64,000 nt of DNA from Rhodococcus oxybenzonivorans. GTDB taxonomy: Bacteria > Actinomycetota > Actinomycetes > Mycobacteriales > Mycobacteriaceae. The stretch is from assembly GCF_003130705.1 (NCBI RefSeq), contig NZ_CP021354.1, forward strand, positions 1,116,001 through 1,180,000, in the 5' to 3' direction. The number at the start of each line of letters is the position of its first letter. Position 1 is the stretch's first letter. A program made the position numbers and the translations under genes. Below, in pieces: positions 42,269-50,630 of this stretch. The notes below the pieces were generated by a model. It made no database searches and was not told the origin of the DNA. It saw nothing but the letters and a program-made list of their open reading frames with translations.

Positions 42269-43840
42269 ATGATGTTTCGATCCAGACGTATTCTGACCGC
42301 GATGGTCGCGGCATGCGCCGGAGCACTGCTCTTCAGCGCCTGCGGTGGCACGGGTTCTGCCGCCGGCGGCCAGTCCGAGGGTGGTGAACCCGTCGCCGGT
42401 GGTGTGGCTCGCGTCCTGCAAACCGGCGAGCCGCGGAACCTCGACCCCGCCAGCCTGTCCAATACCTGGGCCCACCAGCCCGTGCTCGGCAACGCTCTCT
42501 ACGGAACGTTGATGATCAACAATCTCGAGAACTTCGATCTCGAATACAAGATGGCGACCGGATTCTCCACCACTGACGGCGGAGCCACGTTCACGCTCAC
42601 GCTGCAGCCCGGACTGAAGTTCACCGACGGGACCCCGCTCGACTCGGCTGCGGTCAAGTTCAACTGGGACCGGTTGCGCGACCCCGCCCTGGGATCGACG
42701 ACCATCCGTCAGGCAGTCCAAATCGCGTCGTCGGAGGTCATCGACCCCACCACGCTGAAGGTAACCATGGTCGCGCCGAATCCGCATTTCGGCCAGTCCT
42801 TGGTCGCCGGTGCATTGAATTGGATCGCATCACCGTCGGCTCTGCAAAAGGGGCAAGCGGCTTTCGATGCGAACCCTGTGGGCGCGGGACCGTTCACCCT
42901 GGTGGAATGGGTCCGGCAGGACAAGATCGAACTGCAGAAGAACCCCGGTTACTGGGATGCACCCAAGCCCTATCTCGAAGGTCTGACGATCAAGACGGTG
43001 AGTGACAGTAATCAGCGGGTCAACACCATCATGACCGGTGGTGCGGATCTGTCGTCGGAGACGAACTGGGCGAGCCTGAACAAGGTAGAAGCCGCTGGTT
43101 ATCCCACGGAGGTCGTACCGACAGGTGGTGGTCAGTTCGTAGCGATGAATTTCCGCCGTGCGCCATTCGATGACGAGCGGGCGCGCCGGGCGATCGGGCT
43201 GGCAGTGGACTTGGATGCGATCAACACGATCGTCTACAACGGCGAGGGCGTCGTTCCCAAGACGCTGTTCGAGGAATCCTCGCCGTACTACGCCGATATC
43301 CCGCTGCCTACGCCGAACAGTGAGGAGGCGCAGAAATTGTTCGATGCACTGGCAGCCGAGGGCAAGCCGGTCTCGTTCACCTTCCTCTCCTACCCGACCA
43401 CGGAGAGCAAGACGCTCGCCGAAGGTTTGCAGGCTCAGCTGAGTGCCTTCGACAACGTCGAAGCCAAGGTCGAGGTAGTGGACTTCGCGGTCGCGACGGC
43501 CCGGGCCGGCGCGCGGGATTTCGACATGATCATTTCGTCTGCTGTGGTCCAGGATCCCGACTTCGGATTATGGACCGCTTTCCACGGTGCTTCTCCGGGC
43601 AATTTCGTCGGCATCAATGACCCCGAACTCAGCGCAGCGCTGGACGCCGGTCGCAACGCCGAATCGGTGGAGGAGCGCAAGGTGGCATACGAGACGGTGC
43701 AGAGGCGATTGGTCGAACTGAATCCAGGCCTCTGGTACGTCCGGGCGGTGCCTTCTGTCACCGCGAGTAAATCTCTGAACGGTATCGACCTGTACACCCT
43801 GGGTTCGCCGCTACCCGAAGAGCTGTGGACCACAAAGTAG
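42269..43840 (+). CDS. Extracellular solute-binding lipoprotein (family 5)
   Basis: A 523-aa lipoprotein. The signal MFRSRRILTAMVAACAGALLFSAC ends in the lipobox F-S-A-C25. The mature part is a family-5 (DppA/OppA) binding protein: RVLQTGEPRNLDPAS, AVKFNWDRLRDP and GAGPFTLVEW. Two adjacent ATG codons (42269 or 42272) could start it. It captures the substrate outside the membrane for the DppBC channel. Family 5 proteins take peptides but also nickel, opines and other small molecules, so the ligand is open. Confidence 0.93.
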   Translation: MMFRSRRILTAMVAACAGALLFSACGGTGSAAGGQSEGGEPVAGGVARVLQTGEPRNLDPASLSNTWAHQPVLGNALYGTLMINNLENFDLEYKMATGFSTTDGGATFTLTLQPGLKFTDGTPLDSAAVKFNWDRLRDPALGSTTIRQAVQIASSEVIDPTTLKVTMVAPNPHFGQSLVAGALNWIASPSALQKGQAAFDANPVGAGPFTLVEWVRQDKIELQKNPGYWDAPKPYLEGLTIKTVSDSNQRVNTIMTGGADLSSETNWASLNKVEAAGYPTEVVPTGGGQFVAMNFRRAPFDDERARRAIGLAVDLDAINTIVYNGEGVVPKTLFEESSPYYADIPLPTPNSEEAQKLFDALAAEGKPVSFTFLSYPTTESKTLAEGLQAQLSAFDNVEAKVEVVDFAVATARAGARDFDMIISSAVVQDPDFGLWTAFHGASPGNFVGINDPELSAALDAGRNAESVEERKVAYETVQRRLVELNPGLWYVRAVPSVTASKSLNGIDLYTLGSPLPEELWTTK

Positions 43841-43892
43841 TCGGCAGCAGAGGGAAACAGCTGACAACCGAAGGGATGGAGCCGGACTCGTC

Positions 43893-44906
43893 ATGAATAC
43901 TCAGTCGTTGCTCGAAGTGAAGAATTTGCGTGCCTATATCGGCACGCCTCGTGGGACCGTGCGGGCAGTGGACGACGTGTCGTTCACGGTGGACGCGGGA
44001 CAGGCACTGGGGATCGTCGGTGAGTCCGGCTCCGGTAAGTCCGTCTTGGCCCGGGCCGTGATGGGCCTGATGCCTCCGCGCTCGGCCCGCTCGGGTGAGG
44101 TGACCTTCCAGGGCCGAGATCTGCTGGCTCTGAGCAAGAAGGAGAGTCTCGACATTTGGGGTAAGCAGATTGCCATGGTCTTCCAAGACCCCGGCCGATC
44201 CCTGAACCCGGTAGTGCGAGTGGAACGGCAACTCACCGAAGGGATGCGCCGGCACCTGGGCATCACCCGATCCGAGGCACACGGACGGGCCCTCGATCTC
44301 TTGCGGGAGGTCGGGGTGCCCGACCCGGAACGACGGCTCCGCAACTACCCGCACGAAATGTCCGGTGGCATGCGTCAGCGGGTGATGATCGCCATCGCCT
44401 TGGCGTGCGAACCGGACCTTCTGATCGCCGACGAGCCGACCACGGCGCTGGATGTCACGATCCAGCGGCAGATCCTCGATCTGCTCCGCCGGATTCAGCG
44501 CGAACGTGGCATGGCGATGATGCTCATCAGCCACGATCTCGCCGTGGTTGCGGGCCGCACCGACCGCGTCTCGGTAATGTATGCAGGTCGGCTCGCCGAG
44601 ATCGGCTCTACCCGCGAGATATTCGAGGACCCGAGGCATCGCTACACGGAAGCGTTGCTGGGCGCGACCCCCACCATCGACCACGAACGGCATGCGCCGC
44701 TGCGACTGATCGCGGGTTCACTTCCAGATCCCACCCAACCCCCGGAGGGTTGCCGATTCGCACCCCGCTGCGAACATGCCGATGAGGAATGTCGAAGCTC
44801 CGGTCCGGAGCGGCAGTCCGTGGGTGTGGACCATCACGTGTTCTGTGTGCACCCGGTTGCCTCCGCGGCATCCGTACCTTCCGGAGGTGGAAATCATGGC
44901 TGGTAG
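43893..44906 (+). CDS. ABC importer ATPase, DppD/OppD type
   Basis: A 337-aa ATPase. Walker A is GESGSGKS (residues 43-50), the signature MSGGMRQRV, Walker [13 protein letters not shown], and the H-loop LISHDLA. The C-terminal region [13 protein letters not shown] is the OppD/F Cys-rich extension, often an Fe-S site. A site AAGGGA lies upstream. It powers uptake with the following ATPase. Confidence 0.94.
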   Translation: MNTQSLLEVKNLRAYIGTPRGTVRAVDDVSFTVDAGQALGIVGESGSGKSVLARAVMGLMPPRSARSGEVTFQGRDLLALSKKESLDIWGKQIAMVFQDPGRSLNPVVRVERQLTEGMRRHLGITRSEAHGRALDLLREVGVPDPERRLRNYPHEMSGGMRQRVMIAIALACEPDLLIADEPTTALDVTIQRQILDLLRRIQRERGMAMMLISHDLAVVAGRTDRVSVMYAGRLAEIGSTREIFEDPRHRYTEALLGATPTIDHERHAPLRLIAGSLPDPTQPPEGCRFAPRCEHADEECRSSGPERQSVGVDHHVFCVHPVASAASVPSGGGNHGW

Positions 44907-45903
44907 CGGTAGCGCTCACCTCCGCGGCGAGCAGGCACTGCTCAGTGTGCAGGATCTCGTCGTGGAGTACCCGACAGGTGCGGGCACCGTGCAGGCAGTG
45001 TCGAAGATCAGTTTCGACGTGCTGCCCGGAGAAACCCTCGGCATCGTCGGAGAGTCCGGATGCGGCAAGTCCACTACGGGGCGGGCCGTGCTGCGGCTCG
45101 ACCGCCTCACTGCGGGACGCATCCGCTTCGGTGACGATTGGATCGAAGAAGTGGACGAGAAACGCATGCGCGCGCTGCGACGCGACATGCAGATGATTTT
45201 CCAGGATCCGGTTGGCTCGCTCAATCCGCGCCGATCCGTCAAGGACATCGTGGTCGAGGGATTGGCAGTGGCCGGTGCACCATCGTCCGAGCGTGCCACC
45301 ACCTCCGCTGCCGTCCTCGAACAGGTCGGCCTGGCCGGAAATCGGTTCGCCGACATGCTGCCCCGTCAGCTGTCGGGTGGACAGGCACAGCGGGTTGCCA
45401 TCGCCCGGGCGTTGGCCCTCGGCCCCCGACTCCTGATTTGTGATGAACCGGTCTCCGCGCTCGACGTGTCGGTCCAAGCCCAGATTCTCAACCTGATCGA
45501 GGAACTGAAGGCCGAGTTCGATCTGACGGTCGTCTTCATCGCCCATGACCTCGGTGTCGTGCGGACCGTCAGCGACAATGTGATGGTCATGTACCTCGGT
45601 AAGGTGTGCGAGTTCGGTGACTCGATCGAAATCTACGACGATCCCGCCCATCCCTACACCCGCGCTCTCCTCGACTCCGTGCCACTGACCGACCCTGAGA
45701 AGGGGTTCGCCGGTCCGGCGTTGGAAGGTGATGTGCCCTCCCCGCTTGCGCCGCCGACGGGTTGCCGGTTCCGTACCCGTTGTCCACAAGCTCAACAAAA
45801 GTGCTCCACCGAGGAGCCCGAGGTACGGGAAGTGCGCCCCGGCCAGTTCGTCGCCTGCCATTATCCGTTACCCGCAAGCACCGACGAAGTAGCTTTCGCA
45901 TGA
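44896..45903 (+). CDS. ABC importer ATPase, DppF/OppF type
   Basis: A 335-aa ATPase. Walker A GESGCGKST (about residues 52-60), signature LSGGQAQRV, Walker B LLICDEPVSALD and H-loop IAHDLG. The end has CRFRTRCPQAQQKC, the Cys extension shared with DppD. It starts at an ATG behind CCGGAGGTGG and overlaps dppD by 11 nt. It completes the five-component importer and the operon. Confidence 0.94.
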   Translation: MAGSGSAHLRGEQALLSVQDLVVEYPTGAGTVQAVSKISFDVLPGETLGIVGESGCGKSTTGRAVLRLDRLTAGRIRFGDDWIEEVDEKRMRALRRDMQMIFQDPVGSLNPRRSVKDIVVEGLAVAGAPSSERATTSAAVLEQVGLAGNRFADMLPRQLSGGQAQRVAIARALALGPRLLICDEPVSALDVSVQAQILNLIEELKAEFDLTVVFIAHDLGVVRTVSDNVMVMYLGKVCEFGDSIEIYDDPAHPYTRALLDSVPLTDPEKGFAGPALEGDVPSPLAPPTGCRFRTRCPQAQQKCSTEEPEVREVRPGQFVACHYPLPASTDEVAFA

Positions 45904-45942
45904 GGTGACCTGCCTCCGGCACCTGCCGTGCAACATCTCAGG

Positions 45943-45972
45943 GGACGCTGTCGGGCACGGTCTACAGCGTCC
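45943..45972 (+). terminator. Possible terminator after the ABC operon
   Basis: A 9-bp stem (GGACGCTGT / ACAGCGTCC) with a 12-nt loop lies 40 nt after dppF stops. The remaining 45904-46160 contains no gene that I can support. Confidence 0.45.
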
Positions 45973-46160
45973 GGTCGGGACGGTGAGCCGGCGCTTGCAG
46001 ATTTCGGGAAGCGCAAGAACGGCTGCGCGATTGACGAAATGGCGCTGCCCGCCACGCCGGCCATACTGCCGGAGAGGACACCGTCAGCTCCGGTCTCGAC
46101 TCCGTGGAGGAAGCTGACCTAGTGCACTACTCGTCGTCCGCGAACGCTACGCGGGGTACG

Positions 46161-47164
46161 AGGCGAAATCTTCCGCGCGAACTATCCAGTTTCGTCAGTC
46201 GCCGTACTGAAACCGGCGACGTGAAGCACATCCTCTCGGTGTCACATCTCGCAACCCTTGACCGGGGTAGGCGGTGTTGGCAAGGCCCGTTTGGCGCGGC
46301 GCGTGGGCGAGAGAGCGCCAACGTGCGTACCGCGACGGGGTGTGGCTGGTGGAGTTGTTGGGTGATGGGTTGGTCGAGTTCCTGCGACGCGGGAGCTGCT
46401 GCTAATTCTCGATAATTGTGAGCAAGTGCTGGACACGAGTGCGGAGTCGGCGGAGACGCTGTTGAAGACTGTCCGCATCTACGGATTTTCGCGACAAGCC
46501 GCGAGCCTCTCGGGATCGGTGGCAATGCCGCATTGCGGGTACCGCCGCTGGCTGCGCCGAAGCTGGATCAGGAACCGTCGCTGCGGGGCCTGCCTCGCTA
46601 CGCTGCAGTTACTGGGGGAGGACGTATGGACACCTCGGCAGCGAGAGATCGAATGGTGTCAGCAGATACTCGCGGTCACCGAAACCCGCGGCGAAGTGCT
46701 GTATCGGTCGTACGCTCTGAGGGCTATGGCCGTTGCCATCTGGGCGGCAGGGAAATCCCAGTCGCGCGGCAGAGCTACTCGAGCAGTCTTTACAACTGAC
46801 CCGAAAGAGGAGCGAATCTTTTACTACCGCATCGTGTCTCGAGGTTTCTGCCTGGGCCGCGGAAACTGGATCGGACGTGAAGAGAGCCGCAGTACTGATG
46901 GGCGCGGCCGAGGAGTTGGCGCGGTCGATGGGTAGCTTCATTCGCGTACGCGCTCCGCGCACAAGCTGTGGATAACGATAAGGCGCAGCCTTCGACCGCA
47001 AGATCACTCACATTGACGAAGCGAGAACGTCAGGTCGCCGCACTCGCCGCACTCGTCGCGGAGGGGCTTACCATAGGGCCATCGCTGCCAGCCTTGTGAT
47101 TTCGCCACGCACCGCTCAGGGGCACGTCGAGCACCTGCTGACCGAGATCGACGTGGAATGGGCC
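46161..47164 (+). pseudogene. Decayed kinase/ATPase-LuxR-type regulator
   Basis: Broken pieces align with the intact regulator at 52422-55691. In order they are: NLPRELSSFVSRRTE (about 46164), DGVWLVELLGDG (about 46337), LLLILDNCEQVLD (about 46398), LRVPPLAAP, SLRGLPRYAAV, then ILAVTETRGE and YALRAMAVAIWAAG, ELLEQSLQLTRKRSE, KRAAVLMGAAEELARS, and finally LTKRERQVAALA with RTAQGHVEHLL. The pieces fall in different frames with several stops, and most of the part between ATPase and TPR is missing. The kinase part is absent. It is therefore dead. It runs opposite to the intact copy and ends 16 nt before the convergent MaoC gene. Confidence 0.85.
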
Positions 47165-47180
47165 GACCCCTTCTGGTGCA

Positions 47181-47633
47181 TCACACCAGGTATCGCGCAA
47201 GACTGTCCGCGACGCAGGCTGGGCGCTGCGCACCCTCGGTGGTGATCGTGACGGTTCGTGCGACCTGCACACCGCCGGGGATGTCGGTTACGGAGGTGAG
47301 CACGACGGTACCGCGAACTCGGCTACCGACGGGCACTGGAGTGATGAACCGTGTCTTGCCGAGCCCGTAATTGAGCGCCATACGGGCGCCACTGACCGTC
47401 ATGACCTGCTGGATGATCGGAGCAAGCAGAGAGAGTGTCAGAAATCCGTGTGCGATGGTGCAGCCGTAAGGACCGCTCGCGGCGCGCTCGGTGTCGACGT
47501 GGATCCATTGATCATCATCGGTGGCGGCCGCGAAGCGGTCGATACGTTCCTGGTCGACGGTGATCCAGTCACTGGTGCCGATCTCGGTTCCGGCGGCCGC
47601 GCGGAGCATGTCGAAGTTGGTGAAGTCTCTCAT
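47181..47633 (-). CDS. MaoC-like (R)-specific enoyl-CoA hydratase
   Basis: A 150-aa hot-dog-fold protein. The hydratase-2 motif is FAAATDDDQWIHVDTERA, with the catalytic Asp/His pair in D-D-x-x-W-I-H, followed by the AHGFLTLSLL helix. It is a single domain of normal length. The start follows AAAGGG. It heads toward the pseudogene at its 3' end and follows the small gene at 47661 in the same direction. It would hydrate an enoyl-CoA for the local pathway. Confidence 0.92.
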   Translation of the reverse strand: MRDFTNFDMLRAAAGTEIGTSDWITVDQERIDRFAAATDDDQWIHVDTERAASGPYGCTIAHGFLTLSLLAPIIQQVMTVSGARMALNYGLGKTRFITPVPVGSRVRGTVVLTSVTDIPGGVQVARTVTITTEGAQRPACVADSLARYLV

Positions 47634-47660
47634 GTATGACCCTTTCGTGCGTCGCCCACA

Positions 47661-47891
47661 TCATCCCGCTCGGGTCTGGGGCACATGCAATCTGCGCTCA
47701 CAGATATCAGTCAGTTGCGTGATGAGGTGGGGCGTCAGCTGATGCCATCGGTGAGTAGACAGGAGCCGGCGCAGTCGGAAGAAGAACTGGTATGCGGGAA
47801 TACCGAACTCGACGAAGATGTCCTCGTCGGGTCCGCCGTCCCAATGTCGCCACTTGACGGCGAAATCGATCATCGCGCTGTCGGTGTCCAT
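47661..47891 (-). CDS. Small DUF3263-like protein
   Basis: A 76-aa protein (MDTDSAMIDFAVKWRHW, then EDIFVEFGIPAYQFFFRLRRLL). The Trp-rich first helix, followed by EFG-x5-FFFRL, resembles DUF3263 proteins, small HTH-like actinobacterial proteins in which the second helix reads FG-x5-YYQ-x-L. The start has GTAGGAGGTTC, a strong ribosome site. It lies between MaoC and the ligase, probably in one transcript. The role is unknown; a DNA-binding or structural function is possible. Confidence 0.72.
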   Translation of the reverse strand: MDTDSAMIDFAVKWRHWDGGPDEDIFVEFGIPAYQFFFRLRRLLSTHRWHQLTPHLITQLTDICERRLHVPQTRAG

Positions 47892-47975
47892 TACGAACCT
47901 CCTACGTCGAAGGGTGAGTTCTGTGCGTCTACGCCGGGCCCAGTCTTCGCGCGGCCGGCGTGGTTCGGGAGGGTG

Positions 47976-49415
47976 TTACCCCACCAGATCTTTCAAGTGC
48001 TCCTTCATGACCTTGCCGGTGGCGTTCAACGGGAGAGAGTCGACGAATCTCACGGTCCGCGGCACCTTGAACCCCGCCATTCGCTCACGGCTCCAGGCGA
48101 TCAGCTCCTCCGCGGTGACAGGGTTCTTCGCGACCACGAACGCCTTCCCTACCTGGCCGAGCCGCTCGTCGGGAACGCCGATCACCGCTACTTGGTCGAC
48201 TGCGGGATGCTCGAGCAGGAATCCCTCTATCTCGGCGGGGTAGGCATTGAAACCGCCGACGATGTACATGTCCTTCTTGCGGCCGATGATGCGCAACCGG
48301 CCCCGGTCGTCGAGGGTCCCCAGATCCCCGGTGTGCAACCAACCGTCGGCATCGATGGCTTCCGCGGTCGCGGCCGGATCATCGAGGTAACCCTGCATGA
48401 CGGTGTAACCCCGGATCAGAACTTCGTTGTCGGCTGCGATCCGCAATTCGACTCCCTCGCAGGGTGTGCCGACGGTCGTCGCAATTTCTTCGAAGGTGTC
48501 GCCGGGCCGCGAGGCGGTTGCCGTCCCACCCTCGCTGAGGCCGTACCCGGTCATGATGGTCTCGAACGGCAGTTCGTCGTGAATTCGCCGGATGAGTTCG
48601 ACCGGGATGTCCGCTGAACCGGTCACCGCTGCACGCAAGGACGAAAGATCCCAGTTCCCCTGCGCTGCCAGAAGCGACTGATAGAGAGTCGGCGGACCGG
48701 GCAGCGTGGTCACCTTCTCCTTCTCCACCAGTTCGAGTACCCGATCGACGTCGAGCACGGGCACGGGCAGGATGGTGGCGCCCCGAATAAGGGAGGCGAT
48801 CACACCTGCCTTGTAACCGAACATGTGGAAGAACGGATTGACGATCAGATAGCGGTCACCTTCCCGCAGATCCGCCAGATCGCACCACTCCGAGAAGAGG
48901 CGGAGCGTCTGGCGGTGGTTCATCATGACGCCCTTCGGGCGGCCCGTCGTACCGGACGTGTACATGATGTCGGCGATGTCTTCGCCGCTGACCGCACACT
49001 CGAAGGGCTGGCCGTCCGAGAGAAAGCCCGATTTGAGATCGATCACGGGCACACCATCGGGTCCCGAGTACTGGACACCGAGGAAACCCTGCTCGACCAG
49101 CAGAAGTTTCGCGCCGCTGCGCCGGATGATGTCTTCGGCCTCGTCCTGCTTGTACCGGGTGTTCACCGGAACGAGCACGCCGCCGGCGGTCAGCAGACCG
49201 AACGCGGCGACGATCCATTCGGCCGAGTTCGGTGCCCAGAGGGCCACCCGGTCACCCTTGTCGATGCCGGCCGACGCGAATGCCCCTGCGGCTCGCCGAA
49301 CTCGGCCGGCGAGTTCGGCGAAGGTGATCCGAAGCGGCCCGTCGACGACCGCTTCGGCAGTGCCGAAGCGGTCGCCCGCGCTCAGGACCATCTGGGGGAT
49401 GGTCTCCCACGTCAT
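47976..49415 (-). CDS. FadD3-like acyl-CoA ligase
   Basis: A 479-aa adenylate-forming ligase. The P-loop is MYTSGTTGRPKG, followed by INPFFHMFGYKAG, GYGLSEGG, GWLHTGDLG and, at the end, LNATGKVMKE with the catalytic Lys. The features VPVNTRYKQDEAEDII, FFHMFGYKAG and LPGPPTLYQSLL strongly resemble FadD3, the ligase for the indane-propionate left from steroid rings. The start overlaps the amidohydrolase stop (ATGA). It is a short family member without an anchor and probably activates a cyclic or branched acid. Confidence 0.92.
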   Translation of the reverse strand: MTWETIPQMVLSAGDRFGTAEAVVDGPLRITFAELAGRVRRAAGAFASAGIDKGDRVALWAPNSAEWIVAAFGLLTAGGVLVPVNTRYKQDEAEDIIRRSGAKLLLVEQGFLGVQYSGPDGVPVIDLKSGFLSDGQPFECAVSGEDIADIMYTSGTTGRPKGVMMNHRQTLRLFSEWCDLADLREGDRYLIVNPFFHMFGYKAGVIASLIRGATILPVPVLDVDRVLELVEKEKVTTLPGPPTLYQSLLAAQGNWDLSSLRAAVTGSADIPVELIRRIHDELPFETIMTGYGLSEGGTATASRPGDTFEEIATTVGTPCEGVELRIAADNEVLIRGYTVMQGYLDDPAATAEAIDADGWLHTGDLGTLDDRGRLRIIGRKKDMYIVGGFNAYPAEIEGFLLEHPAVDQVAVIGVPDERLGQVGKAFVVAKNPVTAEELIAWSRERMAGFKVPRTVRFVDSLPLNATGKVMKEHLKDLVG

Positions 49416-50593
49416 AGATTCATCAACCTCGCGAGGTTGCCACCCATGATCTTGGCCTGGTCCTTCTCTTCCAGGTGTCCGAGCATGTCGGCGAAGTGCC
49501 GCGGTTGTGCCAGACCTTCCGGGTGCGGGTAGTCGGACCCGAACAACACCTGGTCGACACCGATCAGTTCGATCAGGTCGGTCACGCCCTCCTCATAGAA
49601 GGGGCTGACATGGATGCTGCGCTTGATCGCCTCCACCGGATCTTGCATACCGAAGCCCTCGGGGGCCTTCTTGTACGTGTCGGCCAGGACGTCGAGCAGG
49701 GGCTTCAGCCAACTCGAGCCGTTCTCGATGACAGCGAGCTTGATATCGGGGAAGCGGAACAGCGCGCCGTGGCAGACCCACGAGGCCACCGTGTCTTGCA
49801 CGGGCCGCCATTCGTTGACCATCCGGAACGTGTTCGTCTGGAACGGCAGCATTTCGCCGTCACTGCCCTCCCACTCTGCGTCGTGCCGGGCGTAGCCGCT
49901 GTCTGAGGAATGCATCGCCACCAGGATGTCGAGTTCGACGACACGCTTCCAGAAGGGGTCGAATTCAGGGAGGGCGAACGAGCGGGAACCCTTGTAGCCG
50001 GGGACCGGTGCGGGGCGGATGAGAATCGCCCTGGCGCCTCGCTCGACCACCCACTCCAGCTCCTCGATCGCCTTGTCGACGTTCGGCAGCGTGATCACGG
50101 GTGTGGTGAAGATGCGGTCCTGGTAGTTGAAATTCCATGTCTCGTAGAGCCACTCGTTGAGCGCGTGGACGACAACATGGATCAGGTCCGGATCGTCACG
50201 CATGCGCTCCTCGACGAGGCTGGCCAGGGTCGGGAACATCAGTGTCCGCTGCACGCCCAGCTCGTCGAGCAGCTCGAGGCGAGCGGCCGGCTCACGAAAG
50301 GCCGGGATCGACTTCATCGATTTGCCGAAGATCTCGCGCCGGCTCTTGCCCTCGGGGTTGCCGTTCTTGAAATAGTCCTCCATCGAGCCGGGCCGAGCGA
50401 CCACGTCGAAGGTGGGATTGGGGATGTAATCGCTGATCTGGCCGCGAATAGCGATCTTGGTGCGGCCGTCGACCTGCACATACTTGATCGCATCCTTGTA
50501 CTTCTCGGGAAGGAACTTGGTGAGGGCCTCCTCGGTCTCGTACAGGTGGTTGTCCGCGTCGAACAGCGGATACGGCAAGTCGTTCACTGGCAT
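49412..50593 (-). CDS. Amidohydrolase family 2
   Basis: A 393-aa amidohydrolase-2 protein. The first motif is DADNHLYE (H-x-H replaced by D-x-N-H), with VAMHSSDSG and VLFGSDYPHPEG as later metal regions. The start is behind AGGAGGATCTC, 22 nt after a perfect regulon palindrome (site f). It is coupled to the FadD3-like gene downstream. By analogy it is a hydrolase or decarboxylase acting before or after CoA activation. It is a distant paralog of the genes at 22437 and 63532. Confidence 0.9.
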   Translation of the reverse strand: MPVNDLPYPLFDADNHLYETEEALTKFLPEKYKDAIKYVQVDGRTKIAIRGQISDYIPNPTFDVVARPGSMEDYFKNGNPEGKSRREIFGKSMKSIPAFREPAARLELLDELGVQRTLMFPTLASLVEERMRDDPDLIHVVVHALNEWLYETWNFNYQDRIFTTPVITLPNVDKAIEELEWVVERGARAILIRPAPVPGYKGSRSFALPEFDPFWKRVVELDILVAMHSSDSGYARHDAEWEGSDGEMLPFQTNTFRMVNEWRPVQDTVASWVCHGALFRFPDIKLAVIENGSSWLKPLLDVLADTYKKAPEGFGMQDPVEAIKRSIHVSPFYEEGVTDLIELIGVDQVLFGSDYPHPEGLAQPRHFADMLGHLEEKDQAKIMGGNLARLMNL

Positions 50594-50615
50594 GAGATCC
50601 TCCTTATCGATTTAC

Positions 50616-50630
50616 GAGAATACTATTCTC
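50616..50630. promoter_or_regulatory. Palindromic operator (regulon site f), perfect 6-bp arms
   Basis: GAGAAT-ACT-ATTCTC lies 22 nt before the amidohydrolase start. On the minus strand its centre is TAGTAT, a good -10. It overlaps the last codons and stop of the upstream ligase gene (stop at 50623-50625). Confidence 0.85.
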
